Notes: generated by a model not told the origin, from the sequence alone. A stretch of 64,000 nucleotides of DNA from Sphingomonas sp. (GCF_024508665.1 NZ_JANINP010000002.1:410598-474597), one strand, 5' to 3'; shown: positions 44,026 through 51,917, numbered from the stretch's first letter. Translations and numbers: made by a program.

Positions 44026-45176
44026 GTATCAGGAACAAGGCCTATATTTCGGGCGCGTACGAACATCCCACCCGGCTCGCGCCCGACAAATCGACGCCGC
44101 AGCTCCACGCCGAATGCGCCGCCGGGGCGCTCGCCGATGCCGGGCTGAGCCTGAAGGATGTCGACGGTTATTTCTGCGCGGGCGACGCTCCGGGCTTTGG
44201 CGGCATGTCGATGGTCGATTATCTCGGCCTCAACGTCCGCCACATCGATTCGACCGAGACCGGCGGCTCGTCCTACATCCTGCACGTCAGCCACGCCGCC
44301 CAGGCGATCGCCGCCGGCAAATGTTCGGTCGCGCTGATCACGCTCGCCGGCCGGCCGCGCTCGGAGCCGTTCGCACGCCAGATGGGCAATGCGCCCGAGG
44401 CAGCGTTCGAGGGCTGGGTCGGGCAATCGACGCACAATAGCTATGGCATGTGTGCCGCCCGGCACATGTATGAATATGGCACCACATCCGAGCAGCTTGC
44501 CTGGATCAAGGTCGCGGCGTCGCATCATGCCCAATACAATCCGCACGCCATGCTACGCGACGTCGTCACGGTCGAGGATGTGATCAACTCGCCGATGATT
44601 TCCGACCCGCTGCATCGACTCGACTGCTGCGTGGTGTCGGACGGCGGCGGCGCCCTGCTGGTCGTGTCGCCGGAAGTGGCGAAGTCGCTCAAGCGCCCGC
44701 TCGTCGCGGTGCGCGGCGCGGGCGAGCATGTGGAGGGGCCGCGCGGCGGCATGAACCTGGATCTCACGACGTCGGCGGCGGCGGTGTCGGGGCCGGCGGC
44801 GTTCGCCGAAGCGGGCGCGACCCCGGCCGACATCCAATATGCCTCGATCTATGACAGCTTCACGATCACCGTGCTGATCCAGCTCGAGGATCTCGGCTTC
44901 TGCAAGAAAGGCGAAGGCGGCCGCTTCGTCGCCGATGGCAACCTCATCTCGGGATCGGGCAAGCTGCCGTTCAACACCGACGGCGGCGGCCTGTGCAACA
45001 ACCATCCGACCAATCGCGGCGGCATCACCAAGGTGATCGAGGCGGTCCGGCAATTGCGCGGCGAGGCGCATCCCGCGGTGCAAGTGCCCGATTGCGGCCT
45101 CGCGGTCGCCACCGGCATCGGCGGCGCGCTCGGCGCGCGCCATGGTGCCGCCACCCTGATCCTGGAGCGGCAATGA
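44022..45176 (+). CDS. Thiolase-fold protein without the nucleophilic cysteine
   Basis: This 384-residue protein has the thiolase/SCP-x fold, but the segment that normally holds the catalytic Cys reads STETGGSSYILHVSHAAQAI, without Cys. The second catalytic region keeps the His (GLCNNHPTNRGGITKVIEAV), while the third lacks its Cys (ATGIGGALGARHGA). Such degenerate thiolases paired with DUF35 proteins include steroid side-chain aldolases of the Ltp2 type, so a retro-aldol role is plausible. The start is GTG 44022, overlapping the ligase stop. It is coupled to the DUF35 gene by ATGA. Confidence 0.85.
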   Translation: MSIRNKAYISGAYEHPTRLAPDKSTPQLHAECAAGALADAGLSLKDVDGYFCAGDAPGFGGMSMVDYLGLNVRHIDSTETGGSSYILHVSHAAQAIAAGKCSVALITLAGRPRSEPFARQMGNAPEAAFEGWVGQSTHNSYGMCAARHMYEYGTTSEQLAWIKVAASHHAQYNPHAMLRDVVTVEDVINSPMISDPLHRLDCCVVSDGGGALLVVSPEVAKSLKRPLVAVRGAGEHVEGPRGGMNLDLTTSAAAVSGPAAFAEAGATPADIQYASIYDSFTITVLIQLEDLGFCKKGEGGRFVADGNLISGSGKLPFNTDGGGLCNNHPTNRGGITKVIEAVRQLRGEAHPAVQVPDCGLAVATGIGGALGARHGAATLILERQ

Positions 45177-45568
45177 TGAGTGCAGAACCTCGCAAGATCC
45201 CGGCCCCGCAGCCCAATGTCGAGAACCAGCGCTTCTTCGATGCCGCCGCCGAGGGGAAATTGCTGATCGGCCAGTGCGACGCCTGCGGCCAGCCGCATTA
45301 TTATCCGCGCGCGCTGTGTCCGTTCTGTCTTGCCGAGAGCCGCTGGGTCGAAAGTGCCGGCAAGGGCGCGATCTATTCGCTGTCGACGATGCGGCGCGGG
45401 GCCGGCGCGCCGTACACGCTGGCGTGGGTGACGCTCGACGAGGGACCGGCGGTGCTGACCAACATCGCTACCGAGGATCATGATAGCCTGAAGATCGGCC
45501 AGCGCGTGCGGGTGCAGTTCACGCCGACCGAAGGTGGTCCGCCCGTCCCGATGTTCGCGCCCGATTAA
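45173..45568 (+). CDS. DUF35 zinc-ribbon/OB-fold protein (thiolase partner)
   Basis: This 131-residue protein has a rubredoxin-like zinc ribbon (CDACGQPHYYPRALCPFC, two CxxC pairs) followed by an OB-fold (GAIYSLSTMRRG, TLAWVTLDEGPAVLTNI, KIGQRVRVQF). DUF35 proteins form complexes with thiolase-fold partners and position acyl-CoA substrates. The start, ATG 45173, overlaps the thiolase stop; GGAG lies five bases upstream. The pairing with the Cys-less thiolase gives strong context for a heteromeric enzyme. Confidence 0.92.
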   Translation: MMSAEPRKIPAPQPNVENQRFFDAAAEGKLLIGQCDACGQPHYYPRALCPFCLAESRWVESAGKGAIYSLSTMRRGAGAPYTLAWVTLDEGPAVLTNIATEDHDSLKIGQRVRVQFTPTEGGPPVPMFAPD

Positions 45569-45593
45569 CTAGTGCGGTCACCAACTTTCCTCC

Positions 45594-45701
45594 GTCATCC
45601 CGGCCTTGTGCCGGGATCCACCGTGCCGCAGGCGCGGTCTTCTCCCATGGGCCTTCGCGCATGCCGCCCGGTAGATGCCGGGACGAGCCCGGCATGACGG
45701 T
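45594..45701. repeat. Dispersed palindromic repeat supplying the MFS start codon
   Basis: The ends CCGTCATcCCGGC and GCCCGGCATGACGG are complementary. Inner hairpins are CCCGGCCTTGTGCCGGG and CCCGGTAGATGCCGGG-like arms. The right-hand end contains the ATG (45694) that best starts the MFS gene. Confidence 0.7.
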
Positions 45702-47037
45702 TGGGGCGGAGGATACGGAAGCCAAAAGCCTCGCCCAACGCGAAGCCGAATACGCCGCGTTCGTCGAAGCCAATCTTCGCCGCAACTACACCGCGCATTT
45801 CATCCACGGCATGCTCGGCATGACCGGGTTCCGGCTGATCTACGCGCCGACCTTCATCCCGACCTATATCCACCGCCTGACCGGCTCGGACGCCTTGGTC
45901 GGGCTCGGTACGTCACTGCTCCAGTTCGGCGCGATCATCTCGCCGATCTTCGCCGCGTCGCGGTTCGAGACCAAGCAGCGCATCCTGCCCTATTCGATCC
46001 GCGCGGGCACGATGATGCGGGTGATGATCCTGGGCCTCGCGCTGGCCGGCTGGTTCCTCACCGGCGAGATACTGCTGCTCGTCACGCTCGGGCTGTTCTT
46101 CCTCTTGGGCGCGTTCAACGGCACCCAACGCGTCGCCTTCCAGATGCTGATGGCGAAAGTGATCCCTATCTACCGGCGCGGGCGATTGCAGGCCTATCGC
46201 AACATCACCGGCGGGCTGATCGCGGCGGCCTTGTCCTATGTCGCGGGACGCTGGCTGATCCAGAACGACGTGTTCGGCAATGGCTATGCCACCACGTTCT
46301 TCCTCGCTTTCGTGCTGACCAGCCTGGGGCTTACCGTGCTGCAGCTGCGCATGGTCGAGCCGATCCCGCCGGTAGTGCGCTCGCCGATGCGCTTCGTCGA
46401 TCGCGTGAAGACCTTCCCGACCTTGCTCGAGGATCGCGGCTATCGCTGGTTCATCCTGGCCGAGGCGTGCTGCGTCTGCGCCCGGATCGGTGCGCCCTTC
46501 TACATCCTTTATGCCGGCAGCCAGCTCGGCCTGTCGGGTATCGTCATCGGCGAATTGTCGCTCGCCTATCTCGGCGCCGATACGGTGTCGAACCTCGCCT
46601 GGGGGCATCTCGGCGACCGCACCGGCTATCGCTCCACCTTCACCCTTGCCGCCGCATTATGGGCGGGCGGCATCGCCTTGCTGCTGACGGTCCATCACCC
46701 CTGGGCGGTGTTCGCCGCCTTCTGCTGCCTCGGTGCCGGCAATTGCGGCTATCAGATGAGCCAGCAGACGATGGTACTCGAATTCGGCGAGCGCGCCGAT
46801 GTCGCGATGCGACTGGCGCTTTCGACCACGATCGAGGGCACGATCTCGGCGATCGGGCCACTGCTCGGTGGGCTGATGGCGTGGAAGCTCGGCTACCCGC
46901 CGGTCCTGTGGCTGTCGTTCGGCTTCCTGTGCCTCGCGATCCTGCTGCTCGTCTTTCGCGTGCGGGAGCCTCGTCAGCGCGTCGCCACGGCGATAGTGAC
47001 CGACGACCTTCTCCTCCCCGAAAGCGAATCGGCATGA
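45694..47037 (+). CDS. Major facilitator superfamily transporter
   Basis: This 447-residue membrane transporter has about twelve hydrophobic segments from residue 38 onward. MFS loop features: GSDALVGLGTSLLQFGAI between helices 2 and 3, YRRGRLQAYRNITGGLIAAA, and GHLGDRTGYRSTF after helix 8. The N-terminal 40 residues are hydrophilic and acidic. The start, ATG 45694, lies within a dispersed repeat; no other in-frame ATG precedes the first helix (ATG 45661 is also inside the repeat). It overlaps the aldo/keto reductase by ATGA. The substrate is unknown; nearby genes suggest a hydrophobic acid or steroid-like compound, which is only a guess. Confidence 0.88.
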   Translation: MTVGAEDTEAKSLAQREAEYAAFVEANLRRNYTAHFIHGMLGMTGFRLIYAPTFIPTYIHRLTGSDALVGLGTSLLQFGAIISPIFAASRFETKQRILPYSIRAGTMMRVMILGLALAGWFLTGEILLLVTLGLFFLLGAFNGTQRVAFQMLMAKVIPIYRRGRLQAYRNITGGLIAAALSYVAGRWLIQNDVFGNGYATTFFLAFVLTSLGLTVLQLRMVEPIPPVVRSPMRFVDRVKTFPTLLEDRGYRWFILAEACCVCARIGAPFYILYAGSQLGLSGIVIGELSLAYLGADTVSNLAWGHLGDRTGYRSTFTLAAALWAGGIALLLTVHHPWAVFAAFCCLGAGNCGYQMSQQTMVLEFGERADVAMRLALSTTIEGTISAIGPLLGGLMAWKLGYPPVLWLSFGFLCLAILLLVFRVREPRQRVATAIVTDDLLLPESESA

Positions 47038-48041
47038 CGCTCCCGACCCGACCGATTGGCCCCTTTCAAGTCTCGGCGATCGGCCTCGGCTGCATGAACC
47101 TCAGCCACGCTTATGGCACGCGGCCGAGCGACGAAGAGGGCGCGGCATTGCTCAACCGCGCGCTCGATCTCGGAGTCACCCTGCTCGATACCGCGGCGCT
47201 TTACGGTATGGGCGCCAACGAGCGGCTGGTCGGGCGCGCGGTGATGAACCGCCGCGCCGAATTCACGCTGGCATCGAAATGCGTGCTCGACGCGGTCGAC
47301 GGCAAGCGCGTGCTCGATGGCCGTCCCGAATCGATTCGCCGCACGCTCGACGGCGCTTTGGAACGGCTCGGGACCGACCATATCGATCTCTATTACCTCC
47401 ATCGGCTCGACGAGAAGGTGCCGATCGAGGAGTCGGTCGGCGAACTCAAGCGCGCGGTCGAAGCGGGCAAGATTGGCGCGATCGGCCTGTCGGAGATGGG
47501 TGGCGCGACGATCCGTCGCGCACATGCGGTGCATCCCATCGCCGCGGTGCAGAGCGAATATTCGCCGATGGTGCGCAATCCCGAGGTCGCGGTTCTCGAC
47601 ACCTGCCGCGAGTTGGGCATCGGCTTCGTCGCCTTCTCGCCGGTAGCGCGCGGGATGCTGGCGCGGGGCGTGCGCGACGACAATTATGTGGCGGGCGATA
47701 TCCGTCTCCACATGCCGCGCTTCGTCGGCGACAATCTTCGCCACAATCTCGAAGTCGTCGCGCGGTTCGACGCGCTTGCTGCCGATGCCGGAATGACCTC
47801 GGCGCAACTCGCGCTCGGCTGGGTGCTTGCGCGCGGGCCGCATATCGTGGCCATTCCGGGCACACGCAGTCCCGTGCATCTCGAGGAGAATGTCGGTGCC
47901 GCGACGGTCACCGTTTCCGACGATCTGGTGAAGGCAGTCGACGCCGTGTTCGACGGCACGATCCGCGGCCCGCGCTATCTCGCGCCGATGCAGGCGCAGA
48001 TCGATACCGAGATTCTGCCCGGCGAGGAATTGGCCGCCTGA
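47034..48041 (+). CDS. Aldo/keto reductase
   Basis: This 335-residue TIM-barrel NADPH-dependent oxidoreductase is of the YajO/AKR13-like group. Catalytic tetrad: Asp in LLDTAALYG, Tyr in ALYGMGANE, Lys in TLASKCVLD, His in IDLYYLHRLD. The NADP-binding end is AIPGTRSPVHLEENVGA. The start, ATG 47034, overlaps the MFS stop, so transporter and reductase are made together. The reductase may act on the transported compound. It is convergent with the small membrane peptide gene at 48046. Confidence 0.93.
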   Translation: MTLPTRPIGPFQVSAIGLGCMNLSHAYGTRPSDEEGAALLNRALDLGVTLLDTAALYGMGANERLVGRAVMNRRAEFTLASKCVLDAVDGKRVLDGRPESIRRTLDGALERLGTDHIDLYYLHRLDEKVPIEESVGELKRAVEAGKIGAIGLSEMGGATIRRAHAVHPIAAVQSEYSPMVRNPEVAVLDTCRELGIGFVAFSPVARGMLARGVRDDNYVAGDIRLHMPRFVGDNLRHNLEVVARFDALAADAGMTSAQLALGWVLARGPHIVAIPGTRSPVHLEENVGAATVTVSDDLVKAVDAVFDGTIRGPRYLAPMQAQIDTEILPGEELAA

Positions 48042-48045
48042 GCGA

Positions 48046-48156
48046 TCAGCCGATCAGCAGCACGACACCCAAAATAACCCCGGCCAGCACGAAGCTGACC
48101 AGATGCATCGCCAGACCATAGCTGCACTGGCTTTCCGATGCGTGGAAGCCATGCAT
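48046..48156 (-). CDS. 36-residue single-span membrane peptide
   Basis: This very short gene has an excellent ribosome site: GGGGAGAGG ends six bases before ATG 48156. The product starts MHGFHASESQCSYGLAMH and continues with a single hydrophobic helix (LVSFVLAGVILGVVLLIG, residues 19-36) that reaches the C-terminus. It is the right size for a small respiratory-complex or stress-response membrane peptide, but I do not recognise a family. It ends five bases after the aldo/keto reductase stop, on the other strand. Confidence 0.6.
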   Translation of the reverse strand: MHGFHASESQCSYGLAMHLVSFVLAGVILGVVLLIG

Positions 48157-48265
48157 CGCACCTCTCCCCAGGCGCGCCTTTGCTCTGTTTCCGGCATGGG
48201 GTCGCGCCGAGACGCTTATACGCCTTTTCGCGGTTTCGGGCTAGATTGCGGCTGCGCGCCGGGAT

Positions 48266-48550
48266 TCAGGCTTCGTCGCGCAGCCGTTCGTGATGGCGGA
48301 TCACTTCGTCGATTATGAAGCGCAGGAACTTCTCCGAGAATTCGGGATCGAGACGTGCTTCCTCGGCGAGCCGCCGCAACCGGGCGATCTGGCGTTCCTC
48401 GCGGCCGGGATCGGCCGGCGGCAGCCCCGCCTGCGCCTTGTATCGGCCGACCGCCTGGGTCACCTTGAATCGTTCGGCGAGCATGTGGATCAGCGCGGCA
48501 TCGATATTGTCGATGCTGCTGCGATAGGCGTCCAGCACGTCGTCGCTCAT
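48266..48550 (-). CDS. Chorismate mutase (AroQ class)
   Basis: This 94-residue all-helical enzyme rearranges chorismate to prephenate for Phe and Tyr synthesis. The helix pattern YRSSIDNIDAALIHMLAERFKVTQAVGRYKAQ (as a region, residues 9-40) contains the R-x11-R and K residues of the active site, followed by PADPGREERQIARLR and SEKFLRFIIDEVIRHHERLR. It is not fused to prephenate dehydratase or DAHP synthase. The start is ATG 48550. It is divergent from the polyprenyl synthase gene, with about 100 bases between the start codons. Confidence 0.93.
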   Translation of the reverse strand: MSDDVLDAYRSSIDNIDAALIHMLAERFKVTQAVGRYKAQAGLPPADPGREERQIARLRRLAEEARLDPEFSEKFLRFIIDEVIRHHERLRDEA

Positions 48551-48652
48551 CTGGCGGCTCCCCTCGATTCGTGGCGGCCTTCTGCGCATGCAGGGCGGGA
48601 TGCGCAACCCGTGCTTGCCTTCCGCGTCCCTCTCGGCCAGAGCCGCGCCAAG

Positions 48653-49669
48653 ATGAGCGCAACGATCCATCGCCTCGATCCGACCCGGCCGCAGCCCAGC
48701 CTCGAGCCGATGATGCAGCTGGTCGCATCGGACATGAACCTGGTCAACGCGGTGATCCTCGACCGCATGCAGTCGGACATCCCGCTGATTCCCGAGCTTG
48801 CCGGTCACCTGATCGCCGGCGGCGGCAAGCGCATGCGCCCGATGCTGACGCTCGCGAGCGCGCGGCTGCTCGGCTATACCGGCAACCGCCACCACCGCCT
48901 GGCCGCGACGGTCGAGTTCATCCACACCGCGACCCTGCTCCACGACGATGTCGTCGACGGCAGCGACTTGCGCCGCGGCAAGCGCACCGCGAATCTGATC
49001 TGGGGAAACCCCGCGTCCATCCTGGTCGGCGATTTCCTGTTCAGCCGCGCGTTCGAACTGATGGTCGAGGACGGCAGCCTGAAAGTGCTCAAGATCCTGA
49101 GCAACGCCAGCGCCGTGATCGCGGAAGGCGAGGTCGACCAATTGACCGCCGCGCGCCGCGTCGACTTGGGCGAGGAACGCTATCTCGATATCATCGGCGC
49201 CAAGACCGCCGCTCTGTTCGCCGCCGCCTGCCGCATCGCCGCGGTGGTCGCCGAACGGCCGGAGAGCGAGGAGCAGGCGCTCGACGCGTTCGGCCGCAAT
49301 CTGGGCGTCGCATTCCAGCTGGTCGACGATGCGATCGACTACGTGTCCGACGCGGGCACGATGGGTAAGGATACCGGCGACGATTTCCGCGAAGGCAAGG
49401 TCACCCTGCCGGTGATCCTGGCCTATGCGCGCGGCAATGAGCAGGACCGGAAGTTCTGGAAGGACGCGATCCTGGGTCATCGCGCTTCGGACGAGGATTT
49501 CGCGCATGCGGTCGAACTGGTCCGCACCACGCGCGCGATCGACGACACGCTGGCGCGCGCACGGCATTACGGCCAGCGCGCGATCGATGCGATTGCCGGC
49601 TTTGCCCCGGGTCAGGCGCGCGACGCGATGACCGAAGCGGTCGAATTCGCGGTGGCGCGGGCGTATTAA
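48653..49669 (+). CDS. Polyprenyl diphosphate synthase (octa/decaprenyl type)
   Basis: This 338-residue trans-isoprenyl synthase makes the long-chain side chain of ubiquinone. The first Asp-rich motif is LLHDDVVDGSDLRRG and the second is QLVDDAIDYVSD. Other features: GGGKRMRPMLTLASARLLGY, ANLIWGNPASILVGDFLFSRAF, AEGEVDQLTAAR and GKDTGDDFREGKVTLPVI. This is a usual length for IspB-type enzymes; sphingomonads normally make ubiquinone-10, so decaprenyl is likely. The start is ATG 48653; upstream in-frame ATGs lie in the antisense of the mutase gene. Confidence 0.93.
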   Translation: MSATIHRLDPTRPQPSLEPMMQLVASDMNLVNAVILDRMQSDIPLIPELAGHLIAGGGKRMRPMLTLASARLLGYTGNRHHRLAATVEFIHTATLLHDDVVDGSDLRRGKRTANLIWGNPASILVGDFLFSRAFELMVEDGSLKVLKILSNASAVIAEGEVDQLTAARRVDLGEERYLDIIGAKTAALFAAACRIAAVVAERPESEEQALDAFGRNLGVAFQLVDDAIDYVSDAGTMGKDTGDDFREGKVTLPVILAYARGNEQDRKFWKDAILGHRASDEDFAHAVELVRTTRAIDDTLARARHYGQRAIDAIAGFAPGQARDAMTEAVEFAVARAY

Positions 49670-49704
49670 ACGAAAGCTCGTCCGCGCGAAGCGGCCGGGC
49701 TTGG

Positions 49705-49920
49705 TCAGGCGGCATCGAGATCGCTCGCGGCCCTGACCGCCTTGCACAAGGCGAGCAGGTCGCGCCGAATCGACGGTCCCGAGAGATGCGCTTGAACCGA
49801 GGCATATCGCTCAGCCGTCAACATACGCCGGATATCGTCGACCGTGCAGCAACCGCCGAACCGCGCCAGCTCATAGGCGCGCTCAACCGTCGACAACTGC
49901 TCCCCGGCTCGACCGCTCAC
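49705..49920 (-). CDS. Small protein of unknown function (coupled pair, second gene)
   Basis: This 71-residue predicted helical protein contains VERAYELARFGGCCTVDDIR, TAERYASVQAHLSG and IRRDLLALCKAVRAA. The best start is GTG 49920, which overlaps the upstream gene's stop as GTGA; a longer frame from 50070 would overlap that gene completely and is rejected. There are two adjacent cysteines at about residue 25. No family was recognised. Coupling to the 86-residue gene suggests they act together. Confidence 0.55.
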   Translation of the reverse strand: MSGRAGEQLSTVERAYELARFGGCCTVDDIRRMLTAERYASVQAHLSGPSIRRDLLALCKAVRAASDLDAA

Positions 49921-50177
49921 GCGTCGGCACGGCCACGATCGGGTGACTCGCTCGGATCCAGATCGTCTGTCGGTGCGAGGTCGAAATTGCGGTGTGGGAA
50001 GGGTCCGGCGGCGAGCAGGGCGCCATAAGCCCGCGCAAGCCGGCGATGAGCATGACGCGCCGCGGAACAAGTCGCCTTGCGAGCCATCATCAGCGAGATC
50101 TGCTCGCGTTGCAAAATGTAATTGGTATCCAAAAGACGCACCTCGTCAGCAGGCGAAAGCGAAACGCTAACGGTCAC
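49917..50177 (-). CDS. Small protein of unknown function (coupled pair, first gene)
   Basis: This 86-residue protein starts at GTG 50177, with AGG eight bases before it. The N-terminal half is helical (LLDTNYILQREQISLMMARKATCSAARHAHRRLARAYGAL as a region), the C-terminal half is acidic and probably unfolded (APTDDLDPSESPDRGRADA). The His/Arg-rich middle is notable. No family was recognised. The 71-residue gene follows with a GTGA overlap. Confidence 0.6.
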   Translation of the reverse strand: MTVSVSLSPADEVRLLDTNYILQREQISLMMARKATCSAARHAHRRLARAYGALLAAGPFPHRNFDLAPTDDLDPSESPDRGRADA

Positions 50178-50397
50178 AAGATGCCTGGGAAATCAATCTG
50201 GTGATAACTTCCGATAGCACAGTTTGCCGACGATGCGGCATCAATTCGGTTTTTCTATTCCGCCACGCGCGCCGTTGTGCCGAAATACATGGCTATTCCC
50301 TGAAATGCGGTCTAATGGGCCCTATCGCGCTTCCCGCCATCAGCATCGGCGCGACTGAGAGTGGTTGTGCTCCCGCTACTGCAAGGAGAACAAGCCC

Positions 50398-50670
50398 ATG
50401 ATGCCGACCATTCCCGCGACGAACGGCCACGATAGCTGGAGCAATCCGGGACCGGGCCGCGCGATCAACGTGTCGCTCGACCGCGCCGCGGTAGAAGCGC
50501 TGTGCACCAAGAACCAGACCAAGATCAGCGCGATCGAAGCGTTGCCCGACGGTGGCACCCGGGTGGTGATGATGAACGGCGAGGACGCCGTGAAGATGCG
50601 CCACGCGTTCGGCAACAAGATCCTGACCGGTATCGTCGCGCGTCAGCATTGGGCACGCGTCGTCCGCTAG
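50398..50670 (+). CDS. Small conserved-looking protein, unknown function
   Basis: This 90-residue protein starts at ATG 50398 (or 50401), nine bases after AAGGAG. After a Pro/Gly-rich start (SWSNPGPGRAINVSL) it has a compact alpha/beta region: VEALCTKNQTKISAIEALPD, GTRVVMMNGEDAVKMRHAFG and NKILTGIVARQHWARVV. The pattern of a short helix followed by strand-turn-strand resembles small DNA/RNA- or ligand-binding folds, but I do not recognise it. Codon use matches its neighbours. Confidence 0.65.
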   Translation: MMPTIPATNGHDSWSNPGPGRAINVSLDRAAVEALCTKNQTKISAIEALPDGGTRVVMMNGEDAVKMRHAFGNKILTGIVARQHWARVVR

Positions 50671-50750
50671 GACCTGCGGTTCGCTCACCGACCGATCAGT
50701 TCGATCGACAATCCTGCATCGTATTGTGCAGCCCTTCGAGGGGAAATGAC

Positions 50751-50870
50751 GTGGCTAAAGGCCAACGCAAGAGCAACAAGGAAATTCGCAAGCCCAAGAA
50801 GCCGGAGCCTCCCAAGGTCAACGCTTCCAATCCCTCGACTAAAGGCACTCCGATCAAGCAGCCAGTCTGA
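50751..50870 (+). CDS. 39-residue Lys/Pro-rich basic protein
   Basis: It starts at GTG 50751 with GAGGGG eight bases upstream. The product opens VAKGQRKSNKEIRKPKKPE, is rich in Lys and Pro, and is probably unfolded; it would bind nucleic acid or ribosomes if anything. A frame starting at ATG 50746 runs over the same DNA but gives a Ser/Arg-rich sequence that looks like a shadow. The length is too short for confident assignment. Confidence 0.55.
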   Translation: MAKGQRKSNKEIRKPKKPEPPKVNASNPSTKGTPIKQPV

Positions 50871-50903
50871 TCGCTACTCGGGATTTCGACGCCGGCCTTC
50901 GGA

Positions 50904-51917
50904 TCAGCAATCGGTCCCGCAATCGGCGCCGTGCTCGATCTGGATCGTGGTGTGCGCGATGCCGAAGCGATCATGGAGCATCTTCGCCGCGTCCCCGAGG
51001 AATGCCGGCCCCCGTTCTTCCGTCATCACCAGATGCGCGGTCAGCACCGTCTCGGTGGTTGACATCGGCCAGATATGGAGGTCGTGGGTCGCGCTGACGC
51101 CGGGCATTGCCGCCAGGGCGGCCTTGACCTCGTCATAGTCGATCCCGCGCGGGACGGCGTTCAGCGACATTTCGATCGTTTCGCGCAGCAGGCCCCAGGT
51201 TTGCCAGAAGATGATCGCCGACACGATGATCGATACGACCGGGTCGATCCATTCCAGGCCGGTGAACCAGATCACCACGCCGGCCAGCATCACCCCCGCC
51301 GAGACCGTAGCGTCGGCTGCCATATGCAGATAGGCGCCGCGCAGGTTGATGTCCGATTTCTGCCCGCGCGCGAACAGCCAGGCCGAGGCCGCATTGACGA
51401 GGATGCCGGCAGCGGCGACCACAACGACCACCGCGCCCTTGACCGGAGCGGGATCGCCGATCCGCGTTACCGCCTCGAACACGATCGCGCCCATCGCCAT
51501 CAGCAGCAGCAATGCGTTGATCAAGGCGGCCAGGATGGTCGAGGCCTTGAGCCCGTAGGTGAAGCGCTTCGACGGACCGCGCCGCGCCAGGGTGGCGCCG
51601 CCCCAGGCGACGCATAGCCCGAACACGTCGGACAGATTATGCCCGGCATCCGCCATCAGCGCGACCGAATGGGCAATGAAACCCAGGCCGAATTCGACGA
51701 CGACGAAGAGAATGTTGAGCGTGATGCCGATCGCGAAGGCGCGATCGAAGGTCAGCGGCCCGTGACTATGGCCGCCATGGCCGTGACCATGACCATGACC
51801 ATGACCATGACCATGACCATGACCATGCTTATGGCCATGGCCGTGCTTATGACCATGGTCGTGCTTATGGTCGTGGTCATCGCCGTGAGCGTGATTATGG
51901 TCGTGCGGCCCGTGCAT
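50904..51917 (-). CDS. Cation diffusion facilitator transporter with His-rich N-terminus
   Basis: This 337-residue CDF efflux transporter probably exports Zn2+ (also Cd2+ or Co2+) in exchange for protons. Residues 1-52 are almost entirely His/Gly/Asp and are encoded partly by seven perfect copies of a 6-base unit. The membrane domain has about six helices; the metal site residues HSVALMADAGHNLSD in helix 2 and HMAADATVSAGV in helix 5 give the H-x3-D pairs of ZitB/CzcD proteins. The C-terminal cytosolic domain (MPGVSATHDLHIWPMSTTE, then IQIEHGADCGTDC) ends with extra Cys/His ligands. The start is ATG 51917. Confidence 0.94.
   Translation of the reverse strand: MHGPHDHNHAHGDDHDHKHDHGHKHGHGHKHGHGHGHGHGHGHGHGHGGHSHGPLTFDRAFAIGITLNILFVVVEFGLGFIAHSVALMADAGHNLSDVFGLCVAWGGATLARRGPSKRFTYGLKASTILAALINALLLLMAMGAIVFEAVTRIGDPAPVKGAVVVVVAAAGILVNAASAWLFARGQKSDINLRGAYLHMAADATVSAGVMLAGVVIWFTGLEWIDPVVSIIVSAIIFWQTWGLLRETIEMSLNAVPRGIDYDEVKAALAAMPGVSATHDLHIWPMSTTETVLTAHLVMTEERGPAFLGDAAKMLHDRFGIAHTTIQIEHGADCGTDC
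51785..51826. repeat. Hexanucleotide tandem repeat (GACCAT)7 in the CDF gene
   Basis: Seven perfect copies of GACCAT (minus strand ATGGTC, read as Gly-His) are followed by degenerate copies to about 51900. It keeps frame with any copy-number change, so the His-rich loop can vary in length by slippage. Confidence 0.85.

Noticed and set aside
46974..47879. 301-residue minus-strand ORF opposite the aldo/keto reductase
   Set aside because: Composition and lack of motifs show it is a shadow of the reductase gene.
50746..51138. 130-residue plus-strand ORF starting at 50746
   Set aside because: Its sequence is Ser/Arg-rich and it runs into the antisense of the CDF gene; the 39-residue GTG frame on the same DNA is the better candidate.
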